A DNA stretch of 64,000 nucleotides. It comes from Rhodococcoides fascians A25f (lineage in GTDB: Bacteria; Actinomycetota; Actinomycetes; Mycobacteriales; Mycobacteriaceae). The notes beneath the pieces are model-generated. The model saw only the letters and a list, made by a program, of their open reading frames with translations, was not told the origin of the DNA and searched no databases. Each line of letters opens with the position of its first letter. Positions within the stretch are counted from its first letter, which is position 1. Positions 1 through 8,139 of this stretch are shown in pieces. A program made the translations under genes and the position numbers. The stretch covers positions 2,631,001 to 2,695,000 of the forward strand of contig NZ_CP049744.1 of NCBI RefSeq assembly GCF_000760935.2, given 5' to 3'.

Positions 1-618
1 ATCATCGGCGGCGGCGACACCGGGGCCGACTGTCTGGGTACGGCGCACCGCCAGGGTGCCGCGTCGGTCACCCAACTGGACTACAACCCCGCCCTGCCGG
101 GTGCCCGTGACGACAGCCTGTCGCCCTGGCCGTCGTGGCCGTTGGTGCTGCGCACCTCGCCTGCGCACGCCGAGGGTGGCGTTGTGCGTCATCAGGTGGC
201 CGTGCAGCGCTTCCTCGGTGACGAGCGCGGACACGTGCGTGCCATGGTGCTGGCCGAGGTGGAGGTGCAGCGTGACGCGGACGGTCGACGCGTCGTCACA
301 CCGATCGGTGAAGAGGTCGAACTGCCCTGTGATCTGGCGCTGTTCGCCATCGGTTTCGAGGGTGTCGAGCACGGTCCGTTGCTCGACGAGTACGGCCTCG
401 CGCTCACCAAGCGTGGTGCGTTGTCGTGTGGTCCCGATTGGCAGACCACCGCGCCTGGGGTGTTCGTCTGCGGAGATGCGCATCGAGGTGCGTCGTTGGT
501 CGTGTGGGCGATCGCAGAGGGACGATCGGCGGCTCATGGAGTCGACGCTTTCCTCACCGGGCACTCGGAATTGCCGTCTCCGGTACACCCCACGGCACTG
601 CCTCTCGCGGTGGTGTGA
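1..618 (+). CDS. gltD: Glutamate synthase small subunit, 3' part only
   Basis: The window opens inside this gene, so the N-terminal [4Fe-4S] and FAD-binding parts are missing. The visible 205 residues begin at a GGGDTGAD dinucleotide-binding loop, which in this family binds NADPH, and end with the conserved FVCGDAHRG segment that contacts FAD. The small subunit feeds electrons from NADPH to the large subunit GltB for glutamate synthesis from glutamine and 2-oxoglutarate in the cytoplasm. gltB is expected upstream, outside the window. Other members of the same flavoprotein family (for example dihydropyrimidine dehydrogenase or NfnB type) look alike in this part, but the neighbourhood next to pyk fits gltD of this order. 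Confidence 0.85.
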   Translation: MIGGGDTGADCLGTAHRQGAASVTQLDYNPALPGARDDSLSPWPSWPLVLRTSPAHAEGGVVRHQVAVQRFLGDERGHVRAMVLAEVEVQRDADGRRVVTPIGEEVELPCDLALFAIGFEGVEHGPLLDEYGLALTKRGALSCGPDWQTTAPGVFVCGDAHRGASLVVWAIAEGRSAAHGVDAFLTGHSELPSPVHPTALPLAVV

Positions 619-740
619 CGCTCGTCTCTGAATCGGTGCAGACCGTCCCAGCAGCGGCGTAGCGAGGCTACCCATCGGTAGTATCCGAGTGGGAACGTCT
701 GCGATAGAGAACGTGGCGTCCAGCGGCTAGGCTCGCTTTC

Positions 741-2159
741 GTGAGCCGACGTACGAAGATTGTCTGCACCCTTGGACCCGCAACCGCAACCACAGAGCGA
801 ATCCGTGAACTCGTAGAGAGTGGAATGGATGTCGCACGACTGAACTTCAGCCATGGAGATCACCCCGATCACCAGGCCAACTACGAGAGGGTCCGCGCAG
901 CGTCGGATGCCACCGGCAAAGCCGTGGGCATTCTGGCCGACCTGCAGGGACCGAAGATTCGTCTCGGCCGCTTCGCCGAGGGCTCGACCACCTGGGCCAG
1001 CGGTGAGCTGATCCGGATCACCGTCGAGGAGTGCGAAGGCACCCACGACCGGGTGTCGACCACCTACAAGGAACTGGCTCAGGATGCGAAGGAAGGCGAC
1101 CGCCTCCTCGTGGACGACGGCAAGGTCGGCCTCGTGGTCACCGGAGTCGAAGGCAACGACGTGCTGTGTCGTGTCACCGAAGGTGGACCGGTCAGCAACA
1201 ACAAGGGCGTCTCCCTGCCCGGCATGGACGTGTCCGTTCCGGCCATGAGCGAGAAGGACATCGCGGACCTCGAATTCGCACTCGCTCTGGGATGCGACTT
1301 CATCGCGCTCTCGTTCGTCCGTTCGCCCGCGGACGTCGAACTGGTCCATGCCGTCATGGATCGTGTCGGCCGCCGAGTTCCCGTCATCGCCAAGCTGGAG
1401 AAGCCCGAGGCTGTCGACAACCTCGAAGCCATCGTGCTCGCGTTCGACGCCATCATGGTTGCCCGCGGTGACCTCGGCGTCGAGTTGCCGCTCGAGCAGG
1501 TCCCGCTGGTGCAGAAGCGCGCCATTCAGATCGCTCGCGCCAACGCCAAGCCCGTCATCGTCGCGACTCAGATGCTCGAATCGATGATCGAGAATTCCCG
1601 TCCGACGCGCGCCGAGGCCTCCGACGTGGCCAACGCGGTGCTCGACGGCACCGATGCAGTGATGCTGTCCGGTGAGACCTCGGTCGGCAAGTACGTGATG
1701 GAGACGGTGCGGACCATGGCGCGCATCGTCGAGACGGTCGAGACCGAGGGCGACAGCGTTCCGCCGCTGACGCATGTGCCGCGCACCAAGCGTGGCGTGA
1801 TCTCCTACGCCGCCCGCGACATCGGCGAGCGGCTGGATGCCAAAGCTCTCGTGGCCTTCACGCAGTCGGGTGACACCGTTCGACGGTTGGCCCGTCTGCA
1901 CACCAAGCTTCCTCTGCTCGCCTTCACCTCGATCTCCGAGGTACGCAGCCAGCTGTCGTTGAGCTGGGGAACCGAGACGTTCCTGGTACCCGACGTGGGA
2001 TCCACGGACGCGATGGTCAAAGAGGTCGACAAGGCGCTGCTCGAACTCGGTCGGTACAACAAGGGCGATCAGGTCGTGATCGTGGCCGGTGCCCCTCCCG
2101 GCACAGTAGGCTCGACCAACTTGATCCATGTGCACCGAATCGGAGAAGAGGACCGGTAA
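741..2159 (+). CDS. pyk: Pyruvate kinase
   Basis: Converts phosphoenolpyruvate and ADP to pyruvate and ATP, the last step of glycolysis. The 472 residues have the normal length. The N-terminal barrel starts RRTKIVCTLGPA, with the substrate/metal loop NFSHGDH near residue 35, the active-site signature AKLEKPEAVDNLEAI near residue 215 and the MVARGDLGVE loop just after it; the C-terminal third is the allosteric domain. The GTG start is chosen because the family begins at this point. A TAGGCT -10-like hexamer at 728-733 places a transcription start at or next to the GTG, so the message is probably leaderless. tesB follows with no spacer. Confidence 0.97.
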   Translation: MSRRTKIVCTLGPATATTERIRELVESGMDVARLNFSHGDHPDHQANYERVRAASDATGKAVGILADLQGPKIRLGRFAEGSTTWASGELIRITVEECEGTHDRVSTTYKELAQDAKEGDRLLVDDGKVGLVVTGVEGNDVLCRVTEGGPVSNNKGVSLPGMDVSVPAMSEKDIADLEFALALGCDFIALSFVRSPADVELVHAVMDRVGRRVPVIAKLEKPEAVDNLEAIVLAFDAIMVARGDLGVELPLEQVPLVQKRAIQIARANAKPVIVATQMLESMIENSRPTRAEASDVANAVLDGTDAVMLSGETSVGKYVMETVRTMARIVETVETEGDSVPPLTHVPRTKRGVISYAARDIGERLDAKALVAFTQSGDTVRRLARLHTKLPLLAFTSISEVRSQLSLSWGTETFLVPDVGSTDAMVKEVDKALLELGRYNKGDQVVIVAGAPPGTVGSTNLIHVHRIGEEDR

Positions 2160-3086
2160 GTGGTCGAAGCGGGGGGAACCGGCGTCAGCGAAAGCGCGCC
2201 GAGCAGTACAGCGGTGAAGACCGATCTCGAGACGCTCCTCGATCTCCTCGCACTGGAGGAGATCGAGGAGGACGTGTTCGTCGGTGTTCACCCCGAGCAG
2301 GTGGGGAGCCGTACGTTCGGGGGACAACTGGTCGCACAGGGCCTGATCGCTGCGGGTCGCACCGTGTCCGGCACGTCGCGGGACGTACACGCGATCAACG
2401 CCCACTTCATCCGCGGTGGTGACGTCAAGAAGCCCATCGAATACCGGGTCTCGCGCCAGCGCGACGGCCGCGCCTTCGCCAACCGTCAGGTGACTGCTGT
2501 CCAGGACGGCAACGAGCTGTTCGTCATGCTCGCAGCGTTCCAAGATTTCGGAAAAGGCCTGGAACACAGCGTCGAAGTTCCCGAGGTTCCGTACCCCGAC
2601 GCGCTGCCACCCCTGGGCGATCATTTCGTCGGGTACGAGGATCGACTTCAGATGTTCGTGGATGCTCTCAAGCCGATCGACATGCGCTACGCGAACGATC
2701 CGGCCTGGATCATGCACGGCACCGGTGAGAAGCTCAATCACAATCGAGTCTGGATGAAGGCCGACGGAGATCTGCCCGACGCCTCGATATTTCACGCCGC
2801 GACCATGGGCTACGCGTCGGACACCACCGTGCTCGATTCGATCATCACCACTCACGGCCTGTCGTGGGGACTCGATCGGATCGTCGCCGCCACGGTGAAC
2901 CACTCCATCTGGTTCCACCGACCGTTCAGGTTCGACGAATGGGCCCTGTACGCCACCGAATCACCCGTCGCCGCCGGCTCGCGTGGCCTGGCCACCGGTC
3001 GTTTCTTCTCGATGGACGGCCAGTTGCTGGCAACGGTCGTGCAAGAAGGCCTCATTCGACATTTTCCGAAGCGGGTCCGCGACTGA
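2160..3086 (+). CDS. tesB: Acyl-CoA thioesterase II
   Basis: Hydrolyses medium to long acyl-CoA to free fatty acid and CoA. At 308 residues it has the double hot-dog architecture of the TesB family: N-terminal half with GGQLVAQGLIAA near residue 50, C-terminal half with the HSIWFHRPFRFDEW strand-helix-strand near residue 245, ending in VVQEGLIR. The GTG start codon directly follows the pyk stop codon, so translation is probably coupled and the pair forms one transcript, as in mycobacteria (pykA-tesB1). Its 3' end overlaps the opposite-strand glycosylase gene by 35 bp. Confidence 0.93.
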   Translation: MVEAGGTGVSESAPSSTAVKTDLETLLDLLALEEIEEDVFVGVHPEQVGSRTFGGQLVAQGLIAAGRTVSGTSRDVHAINAHFIRGGDVKKPIEYRVSRQRDGRAFANRQVTAVQDGNELFVMLAAFQDFGKGLEHSVEVPEVPYPDALPPLGDHFVGYEDRLQMFVDALKPIDMRYANDPAWIMHGTGEKLNHNRVWMKADGDLPDASIFHAATMGYASDTTVLDSIITTHGLSWGLDRIVAATVNHSIWFHRPFRFDEWALYATESPVAAGSRGLATGRFFSMDGQLLATVVQEGLIRHFPKRVRD

Positions 3087-3576
3087 ACGCGCTCGCCCAG
3101 GCCCGAGTCTTGGCTGCAAGGTCCAGTGAGGCGTGCGCCGGACTGGTAGAGGGCAACCGGGTGAATTCGACGCGGGGGAGTGGCAGTCCCGTCGCCACGT
3201 GACGTCGGTAGCTCTCGGCCGCCTTGGCTCCGTTGAAGAACACCCTGTCGATATTCGGCTGCTGTGCGAACAGTGTCTCGAAATCGTTTGCAACGATGGA
3301 TGATTCGACAATTGCCGAGTCGAGACTGCCCGCGCGCGTGCACAGCTTCAGTACATCCCAGACGGCAATTCCGTGGCCTCGGAGACGCTCGGTGCGTGCG
3401 TCGTACGCCAGTTCGGGTCCGGCACCGAACAACGTTCCCATGATCGGCCAGAACGCATTTCGTGGATGGGCGTAGTACTGCTGCGCCGCCAGCGATGCGA
3501 CGCCGGGCATGGAGCCCAGCACCAGGGTGGTTGCGCCCGGGCCGACGATCGGCTCGAAACTGTGCACGACGTTCAT
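3052..3576 (-). CDS. Hypoxanthine/uracil-DNA glycosylase, UDG superfamily
   Basis: A base-excision enzyme of about 174 residues. The motifs LVLGSMPGVASL near residue 20, YYAHPRNAFW near residue 38 and LPSTSPAHAS near residue 140 match the hypoxanthine-DNA glycosylase branch (family 6) of the uracil-DNA glycosylase superfamily: the first is motif 1, the last resembles the motif 2 loop that grips DNA. It would remove deaminated bases such as hypoxanthine. The start at MNVVHSF fits the family; longer reading upstream is arginine-rich shadow sequence. It converges on tesB with a 35-bp overlap of the coding ends. Family assignment is firm, substrate is inferred. Confidence 0.85.
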   Translation of the reverse strand: MNVVHSFEPIVGPGATTLVLGSMPGVASLAAQQYYAHPRNAFWPIMGTLFGAGPELAYDARTERLRGHGIAVWDVLKLCTRAGSLDSAIVESSIVANDFETLFAQQPNIDRVFFNGAKAAESYRRHVATGLPLPRVEFTRLPSTSPAHASLDLAAKTRAWASAFSRGPASENVE

Positions 3577-3632
3577 GGCGCGATTGAAGCAAATCCCCGC
3601 GGGGGTGCGGGAGTGGGGACCACAATGGAGAG

Positions 3633-3836
3633 ATGTTGGATCCACGTGTACTCGACAACAACGAACTCGAAGCCGAACTCGCCGCACTGCGCCGGGGGCG
3701 TGACGCAGCGATGGACGAGGGCGCACGCGACGTCTCGACCGCCGACACCGACCACCTCATCGCGCGGTTCGAGGAAGAAATTCGCAAGCGACACCAGGAT
3801 TCGACGTCCGATCAGCCCAGTACCGATCTGCCCTGA
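3633..3836 (+). CDS. DUF6158 family small protein
   Basis: A 67-residue acidic protein of unknown function. The sequence MLDPRVLDNNELEAELAAL followed by RGRDAAMDEGARD and a helix FEEEIRKRH resembles a small family found in actinobacteria (DUF6158); there is no signal peptide or membrane segment and the body looks fully helical. A GGAGAG ribosome-binding site lies immediately before the ATG. It starts 56 bp from the divergent glycosylase start, so a shared promoter region of about 50 bp is implied. Its last 25 bp overlap the end of the opposite-strand DUF1772 gene. Confidence 0.75.
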   Translation: MLDPRVLDNNELEAELAALRRGRDAAMDEGARDVSTADTDHLIARFEEEIRKRHQDSTSDQPSTDLP

Positions 3837-4303
3837 CCCAGAATCAGGACCGCGCATGCGGCGGTCGCGGCCGCGGTACGAATGTTGTTCCACAGCACCC
3901 ACTTCGTCGTGAACTCTTCCCACGTCGCCGCTCCTGCCGCGGTGGTCGAGTCGGCTGCAGCCAACGCGTCGTTGAGGGGCACATTCAGTGTGACCGTGAC
4001 CGCGAAGCACCCGATCACGTACAGCACTGCCCCAGCGATGATCAGTGCGGAGTGGCCGCGGTCGGTGAACGGAGTCGACACGGCTGCGATCACGCAGGAC
4101 AGCGCCGTGCCCATGAACAGGATGAGAAACAGCGGATTGAGGATCGCCGTATTGGCACTCTGCATCGAGGAGATCGCGACCGGAACCGGAAGGGTCTTCA
4201 GTCCGGGCAGCACGCTGATCGAGAACGCCAGCAGCACTCCCGCCATCAATGCTGATCCGATTGCGCCCACAAGTGTTGATGCGGAAGCTATTCGGTCGAT
4301 CAT
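3812..4303 (-). CDS. DUF1772 family membrane protein (anthrone oxygenase-like)
   Basis: A 163-residue protein with four hydrophobic segments (about residues 8-30, 55-75, 85-105 and 145-160) typical of DUF1772, a family that includes fungal anthrone oxygenase-like proteins. Between segments 3 and 4 are VPLNDAL and a W-x(4)-KWVLWNNIRT stretch characteristic of the family. The function here is unknown; a small inner-membrane redox or transport role is only a guess. Its ATG overlaps the stop of the NmrA-like gene by 4 bp, so the two are translationally coupled and presumably work together. Confidence 0.8.
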   Translation of the reverse strand: MIDRIASASTLVGAIGSALMAGVLLAFSISVLPGLKTLPVPVAISSMQSANTAILNPLFLILFMGTALSCVIAAVSTPFTDRGHSALIIAGAVLYVIGCFAVTVTLNVPLNDALAAADSTTAAGAATWEEFTTKWVLWNNIRTAAATAACAVLILGQGRSVLG

Positions 4304-5181
4304 GACACGGCTGCCGGTGCCGGAATCGAGTCCGCGAATTCTTCGAAGGAGGTCTCGGTGCTGTTGTCGGGTGACCGGCGAACGTCTCGGGTCAGTTCTT
4401 CGGTGTTGAATGCCCTGGTCATGTCGACGTACAACTGTGCATACGATCGCGAGAATCCAATCGAGACGAGCAGGTCTGCCATGGCCTCGTACGGCAGGCG
4501 CTCGTAACGCGCCGCTGTGATTGCCAGTCGGTCACCCAGAATTGCCGTGGCCTCGGTGTAGCTGAGGTCTCGCTCGCCCAGCAGAACCTGGGTGCGTACG
4601 CCGTCCCACGGCGAATCGGTCAGTGCCCGTACGGCGGCGTCGGCGATGTCCGAGGTGGCGATCATCGGAATCGGAAGGTGCGGGTCCACCGAGTCCACGT
4701 GTGTACCACTGTCGGTCAGCTGTTGCGCCGCCGGAAGTAAGTTCTCGAAGAACGAGACCGGACGCAGCAGGTGCAGGCTCCGATCGGTCAATGTCCTGAG
4801 GCGTTCCTCCTGTTCGGCGAGGCAGCCGATGACGCCGGGTGCGTCGAGTCGATCGGCACCGAGGCTGCTCAGCGCCACGATCCTCTCCACCTCGGACACG
4901 CGGAGGGCATCGACGATCGAGGCACCCCACATTGCCTGCTCGGCGGAGAAGTCCTCGGCGTAGGGATTGCTCGGCAGCATCGCGAAGACGGCCTCGCTCC
5001 CGTCGAAGGATGCGGCCGGCGCGGGCGTCAGGTCCGCCTGGACGGTGTGCGCGCCACCGGCCGCCAGCGCGTCGAGGCGATCGGTGTTCCGGCCGATTGC
5101 GCGCACGTGCCTGCCCTCCTTCAGCAGTCTCTCGGCGACGCGATATCCGACCTGACCGGTCGCTCCCAGAATCGTGATCAT
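4300..5181 (-). CDS. NmrA-like NAD(P)-binding protein
   Basis: An atypical short-chain dehydrogenase of 293 residues. It opens MITILGATGQVGYRVAERLL, the Rossmann glycine motif GATGQVG, followed by GRNTDRLDAL, where the arginine would favour NADP. The usual Tyr-x3-Lys catalytic pair is not evident, as in NmrA/HSCARG-type proteins that sense or use NAD(P)H (QOR2-like quinone reductases are the alternative). It is the first gene of a two-gene unit with the DUF1772 protein, and is divergent from an AraC regulator across 120 bp that contain a perfect palindrome (5219-5234). Regulation by that neighbour is likely. Confidence 0.85.
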   Translation of the reverse strand: MITILGATGQVGYRVAERLLKEGRHVRAIGRNTDRLDALAAGGAHTVQADLTPAPAASFDGSEAVFAMLPSNPYAEDFSAEQAMWGASIVDALRVSEVERIVALSSLGADRLDAPGVIGCLAEQEERLRTLTDRSLHLLRPVSFFENLLPAAQQLTDSGTHVDSVDPHLPIPMIATSDIADAAVRALTDSPWDGVRTQVLLGERDLSYTEATAILGDRLAITAARYERLPYEAMADLLVSIGFSRSYAQLYVDMTRAFNTEELTRDVRRSPDNSTETSFEEFADSIPAPAAVS

Positions 5182-5218
5182 GGTGTTCCTTCCGTTGAGT
5201 CCGTTGTCACTGCATCCA

Positions 5219-5234
5219 CTCTGGACGTCCAGAG
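5219..5234. promoter_or_regulatory. Perfect 16-bp palindrome between divergent genes
   Basis: CTCTGGACGTCCAGAG is a perfect inverted repeat 38 bp upstream of the NmrA-like start and 67 bp upstream of the AraC-type start. Its place in the only intergenic gap of the pair makes it a likely operator. AraC proteins normally bind direct repeats, so a different dimeric regulator is possible. Confidence 0.5.
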
Positions 5235-5301
5235 CTGGATGGACAATGACTTATCGGCTCGAAAAGATGTCCGATCGTCCACGCTGTGAGACGATCGATC
5301 A

Positions 5302-6276
5302 ATGCGTGGACTCGACCCGTGGAAGTCGCCCGATCCACTCGGGGAGGCGCTGCACTTTCTGCGAATGACAGGATCCTTCTACTGCAGATCCGAGCTGTCC
5401 GGGTCGTGGGGTTTGGAGTTGCCGTCCATGGAAGACGCGCTCTGGTTCCACACCGTCGTCAGCGGGCGATGTCGGTTGTCGGTGCCGGGCGTCCCCACTC
5501 GCGACCTGCTTCCCGGTGACTTCGCTCTGGTTCCGCACGGCCGCGGGCACGTGCTCGCCAGCGATGACGACGCAGCAGTGAGTGCGCCTGTTGTCTACGA
5601 CCTTCCGCACGACTACGTCAGCGATCGATACGCGGTCATCCGAAGCGGCAGTGGGGAAGCGAGCGCGACGCTCATGTGCGGCGCAGTGCGACTGGATCAT
5701 CCGGCGGCGCAGCAACTCATCGGTGTGTTGCCTGCGCTCGTCGTCATCGATGCGGATTCGGGCCCGCGGCAGTCTCGGATGCACTCGCTCTTGGCCATGG
5801 TCGCCGACGAGGCAACCTCGCTGGAGCCTGGGGGAGAAGCGGTCATCACCAGGCTGTCCGACGTGCTGGTGATCCAGGCTCTGCGGTCGTGGATGGCGGA
5901 CGACGAGCGGGCACGGTCCGGATGGCTCGGCGCACTCGCGGATTCTCAGGTCGGCGCGGCGCTCGCCCTCATTCATCGAAACCCCGACGCGCAGTGGACG
6001 GTTGCCGCATTGGCTGCCGAGGTGAAGATGTCTCGTTCGGCGTTCTCTGCCCGATTCACCGAGTTGGTCGGTGAATCGGTGATGCGCTACCTCTCGATGT
6101 GGCGGATGCAGATCGCCCACGACAGTCTTCGGTCGGGAGATGTCTCGGTAGCCGAATTGGCCCGGCGCAGTGGCTATCTCTCGGAGGCGGCGTTCGGTAA
6201 GGCGTTCAAACGCGCGACGGGGGTGTCACCGGGGAGCGTGCGTCGTCGTCAGGAGGTCTCGCTGACGGCAGGGTGA
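5302..6276 (+). CDS. AraC family transcriptional regulator with cupin sensor
   Basis: A 324-residue regulator. Residues 1 to about 190 form a cupin-type ligand-binding domain (HTVVSGRCRLSVPG, then PGDFALVPHGRGH with metal-type histidines), of the Cupin_6/AraC-binding class. The C-terminal 100 residues are the double helix-turn-helix: WTVAALAAEVKMSRSAFSARF and, near the end, VAELARRSGYLSEAAFGKAF, the well-conserved AraC signature. It is divergent from the NmrA-like/DUF1772 pair and probably controls it. In this family such regulators commonly sit beside an oxidoreductase they regulate in response to its substrate. Confidence 0.92.
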   Translation: MRGLDPWKSPDPLGEALHFLRMTGSFYCRSELSGSWGLELPSMEDALWFHTVVSGRCRLSVPGVPTRDLLPGDFALVPHGRGHVLASDDDAAVSAPVVYDLPHDYVSDRYAVIRSGSGEASATLMCGAVRLDHPAAQQLIGVLPALVVIDADSGPRQSRMHSLLAMVADEATSLEPGGEAVITRLSDVLVIQALRSWMADDERARSGWLGALADSQVGAALALIHRNPDAQWTVAALAAEVKMSRSAFSARFTELVGESVMRYLSMWRMQIAHDSLRSGDVSVAELARRSGYLSEAAFGKAFKRATGVSPGSVRRRQEVSLTAG

Positions 6277-6292
6277 GCGACGGGGCTGCAGG

Positions 6293-7024
6293 TCAGCCGA
6301 GCAGGTGGCGGAGGTAGCTGTTCGGATCGTCGAGGTATCGACGCCAGTGCTGCACCAATTCCAGTTCGTCCCAGGTACTTCGGCGCAGACCGTGTTCGCC
6401 CACTTCCACGATGTCAGCGCCCGGTGTCGAGGCCAGGATCGGAGAGTGCGTGGCACAGACGATCTGTGCCCCCTCGTCGCCCAGTTCGGACATCAGCGCG
6501 ACGAGCTGCAGGCTTGCGGTGAACGACAGAGCCGACTCGGGCTCGTCCAGGACATAGAAGCCGGGTTCGGACAACATCGCACCGAACATGGCGAGGAAGC
6601 CTTCGCCGTGACTCATCTCGGCTGTGTTCTCTTCCCAGAAACCCGGCATACCACCGAGATGTTCGGCCATGTCGAATGCGGTTTCGGCGCGGAGGAAGAA
6701 GCCGCGTTTCTGCAGTCGTGGGCCACGAAGCATTCGAGAACCCCGCGGTGTGGTTTCCAACTCGAGCACCTCGCCGAGGGCGCTGGTCACCTCGTCGAGT
6801 CGACGCGACTGCTGCGCCGCCCGCCCACCGCGGGCATCGATTCCGAAACCCTCGGCGATCGCCTCGACAAGGGTCGATTTACCGGAACCGTTGTCGCCGA
6901 CCAGAATTGTGACCGGTGCCAGGAATTCGAGTCCGTCGCGAGCGAGGTCGGCGACTGCAGGCACAGTGAAGGGCCAATTCGATCCGACGTCGTCGGCATC
7001 GACGTAGGCGCGCTCTACGAACAT
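6293..7024 (-). CDS. Stand-alone AAA/ABC-type ATPase
   Basis: A 243-residue soluble ATPase of the RecF/SMC-like class (COG3910-type). The Walker A loop is GDNGSGKST near residue 45. A conserved SHGEG near residue 140 stands at the place of the ABC signature, FYVLDEPESAL near residue 157 is Walker B, and the histidine switch is ICATHSPIL. No membrane partner is adjacent, so transport is not indicated; predicted ATPases of this type are of unknown role, sometimes linked to defence or repair. It begins 3 bp after the stop of the small gene 7028-7204, which is transcribed in the same direction. Confidence 0.85.
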   Translation of the reverse strand: MFVERAYVDADDVGSNWPFTVPAVADLARDGLEFLAPVTILVGDNGSGKSTLVEAIAEGFGIDARGGRAAQQSRRLDEVTSALGEVLELETTPRGSRMLRGPRLQKRGFFLRAETAFDMAEHLGGMPGFWEENTAEMSHGEGFLAMFGAMLSEPGFYVLDEPESALSFTASLQLVALMSELGDEGAQIVCATHSPILASTPGADIVEVGEHGLRRSTWDELELVQHWRRYLDDPNSYLRHLLG

Positions 7025-7027
7025 GAT

Positions 7028-7204
7028 TCAGGCGGTGACCAGGCGGTCGACGTAACCGGTCTCGTGAGCGGAGTCCGCGCTGCAGGTGTAGTACACCCAC
7101 TGAGCGGACTGGTCCGCGGAATCTCCGAAACGGTGGTCGACCTTCTGCGCGCACAATTTGCCCGCGCTGGTGTCATGGCATCGAAGACTGCTGGGTATGT
7201 ACAT
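7028..7204 (-). CDS. Small cysteine-containing hypothetical protein
   Basis: A possible 58-residue protein beginning MYIPSSLRCHDTSAGKLC. It has three cysteines in a C-x8-C ... C arrangement (RCHD, KLCAQ, YYTCSAD) and is polar otherwise. Support is positional: it ends 3 bp before the ATPase start on the same strand and starts soon after the tRNA gene, so it would be the first gene of that unit. I recognise no family. A longer in-frame reading begins inside the tRNA gene and was not accepted. It may also be non-coding leader. Confidence 0.4.
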   Translation of the reverse strand: MYIPSSLRCHDTSAGKLCAQKVDHRFGDSADQSAQWVYYTCSADSAHETGYVDRLVTA

Positions 7205-7269
7205 GACTCCACTGTAGGCGCGATCGTGGGCGGTCTTTACCGGCGTGACGATCGAACGCTGTGCTGTGG

Positions 7270-7343
7270 TGCCCTCGGTGAGACTCGAACTCACACTGGA
7301 CGGGTTTTGAATCCGTTTCCTCTGCCAATTGGGATACGAGGGC
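7270..7343 (-). tRNA. tRNA with CAA anticodon, class I shape (tRNA-Leu-like, atypical)
   Basis: A 74-nt cloverleaf reads on the minus strand. The acceptor stem GCCCTCG/CGAGGGC pairs perfectly with discriminator A, and CCA is not encoded. The D loop contains the conserved TTGG; the T arm GTGAG-TTCGAGT-CTCAC is perfect. The anticodon loop TTCAAAA gives CAA, which reads UUG (Leu). It departs from a normal bacterial tRNA-Leu in having only 5 nt (CCAGT) in the variable region instead of a long arm. There are A-C mismatches at 31-39 and 12-23. I recall an equivalent tRNA beside the PdtaR gene in mycobacteria, annotated as Leu. Charging identity is uncertain. Confidence 0.85.
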
Positions 7344-7463
7344 TGGCGTCTTTCAAGCAACGATTGACGAGTTTAGAAGATGCGCTTTCGGGGGCGCGCA
7401 CCGGTACCCTTCAGATGCTCGACGGCCCTGATGGGCGATGACTGTCAAAGGAGACCGATACAG

Positions 7464-8096
7464 ATGAACGCTCCTGGTGCGCACGGTACTGGCAAGCCCC
7501 CGCTTCGGGTGGTGGTGGCAGAGGACGAATCCCTGATTCGATTGGATCTCGTGGAGATGCTCCGCGAAGAGGGCTACGACGTGGTCGGGGAGGCCGCGGA
7601 CGGTCAGCAGGCGGTGGACTTGGCCGTCGAACTGCGTCCCGATCTGGTCATCATGGACGTCAAGATGCCGCGTCGAGACGGGATAGATGCGGCGTCGGAG
7701 ATCGCCGAGAAGCGCATCGCCCCCGTCGTCATTCTCACCGCGTTCAGTCAGCGTGAGCTGGTCGAGAAGGCACGCGACGCCGGAGCGATGGCGTATCTGG
7801 TCAAGCCGTTCACCAAAGCAGATCTGATGCCCGCGGTGGAGTTGGCAGCCAGTCGTTTCAGCGAGATCTCTGCACTCGAATCCGAGATAGCCGATCTGCA
7901 GGATCGACTGGAAACGCGGAAGTTGATCGAGAAGGCCAAGGGCATTCTGATGGAGTCGCAATCGCTCACAGAACCGCAGGCGTTCAAGTGGATTCAACGC
8001 GCAGCGATGGATCGCAGAACGACGATGAAGGCTGTCGCAGAGGTTGTGATCGAGACACTCGGTACTCCTGCGAACAAGCCTGCGGCAGAGGGCTGA
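7464..8096 (+). CDS. pdtaR: ANTAR-domain response regulator, PdtaR-like
   Basis: A 211-residue two-component output protein acting on RNA. The receiver domain (residues about 14-130) shows the acidic pair AEDE, the phospho-acceptor aspartate in VIMDVKMPRRDG near residue 65, a threonine in VILTAF and the lysine in LVKPFTK. The C-terminal ANTAR domain (about 145-200) has the family pattern KLIEKAKGILM ... AFKWIQRAAMDRR. ANTAR proteins bind paired hairpins and prevent premature termination. The partner kinase PdtaS is not in the window, as in mycobacteria. The start is set by an AAAGGAG site at 7447-7453. Confidence 0.93.
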   Translation: MNAPGAHGTGKPPLRVVVAEDESLIRLDLVEMLREEGYDVVGEAADGQQAVDLAVELRPDLVIMDVKMPRRDGIDAASEIAEKRIAPVVILTAFSQRELVEKARDAGAMAYLVKPFTKADLMPAVELAASRFSEISALESEIADLQDRLETRKLIEKAKGILMESQSLTEPQAFKWIQRAAMDRRTTMKAVAEVVIETLGTPANKPAAEG

Positions 8097-8139
8097 TCGG
8101 CTCGCGAAAGCTACGGCCACGTAAAACTTCGTCTCTCTA

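Noticed and set aside
534..2918. 794-residue open frame antisense to pyk and tesB
   Set aside because: It mirrors two certain genes, has no recognisable domain, and is His/Gly/Asp-rich as expected for the complement of GC-rich codons.
7270..7343. Reading the tRNA on the plus strand as tRNA-Gln(TTG)
   Set aside because: The loop TTTTGAA looks tempting, but the T-arm TTCGA and the D-loop GG are correctly placed only on the minus strand.
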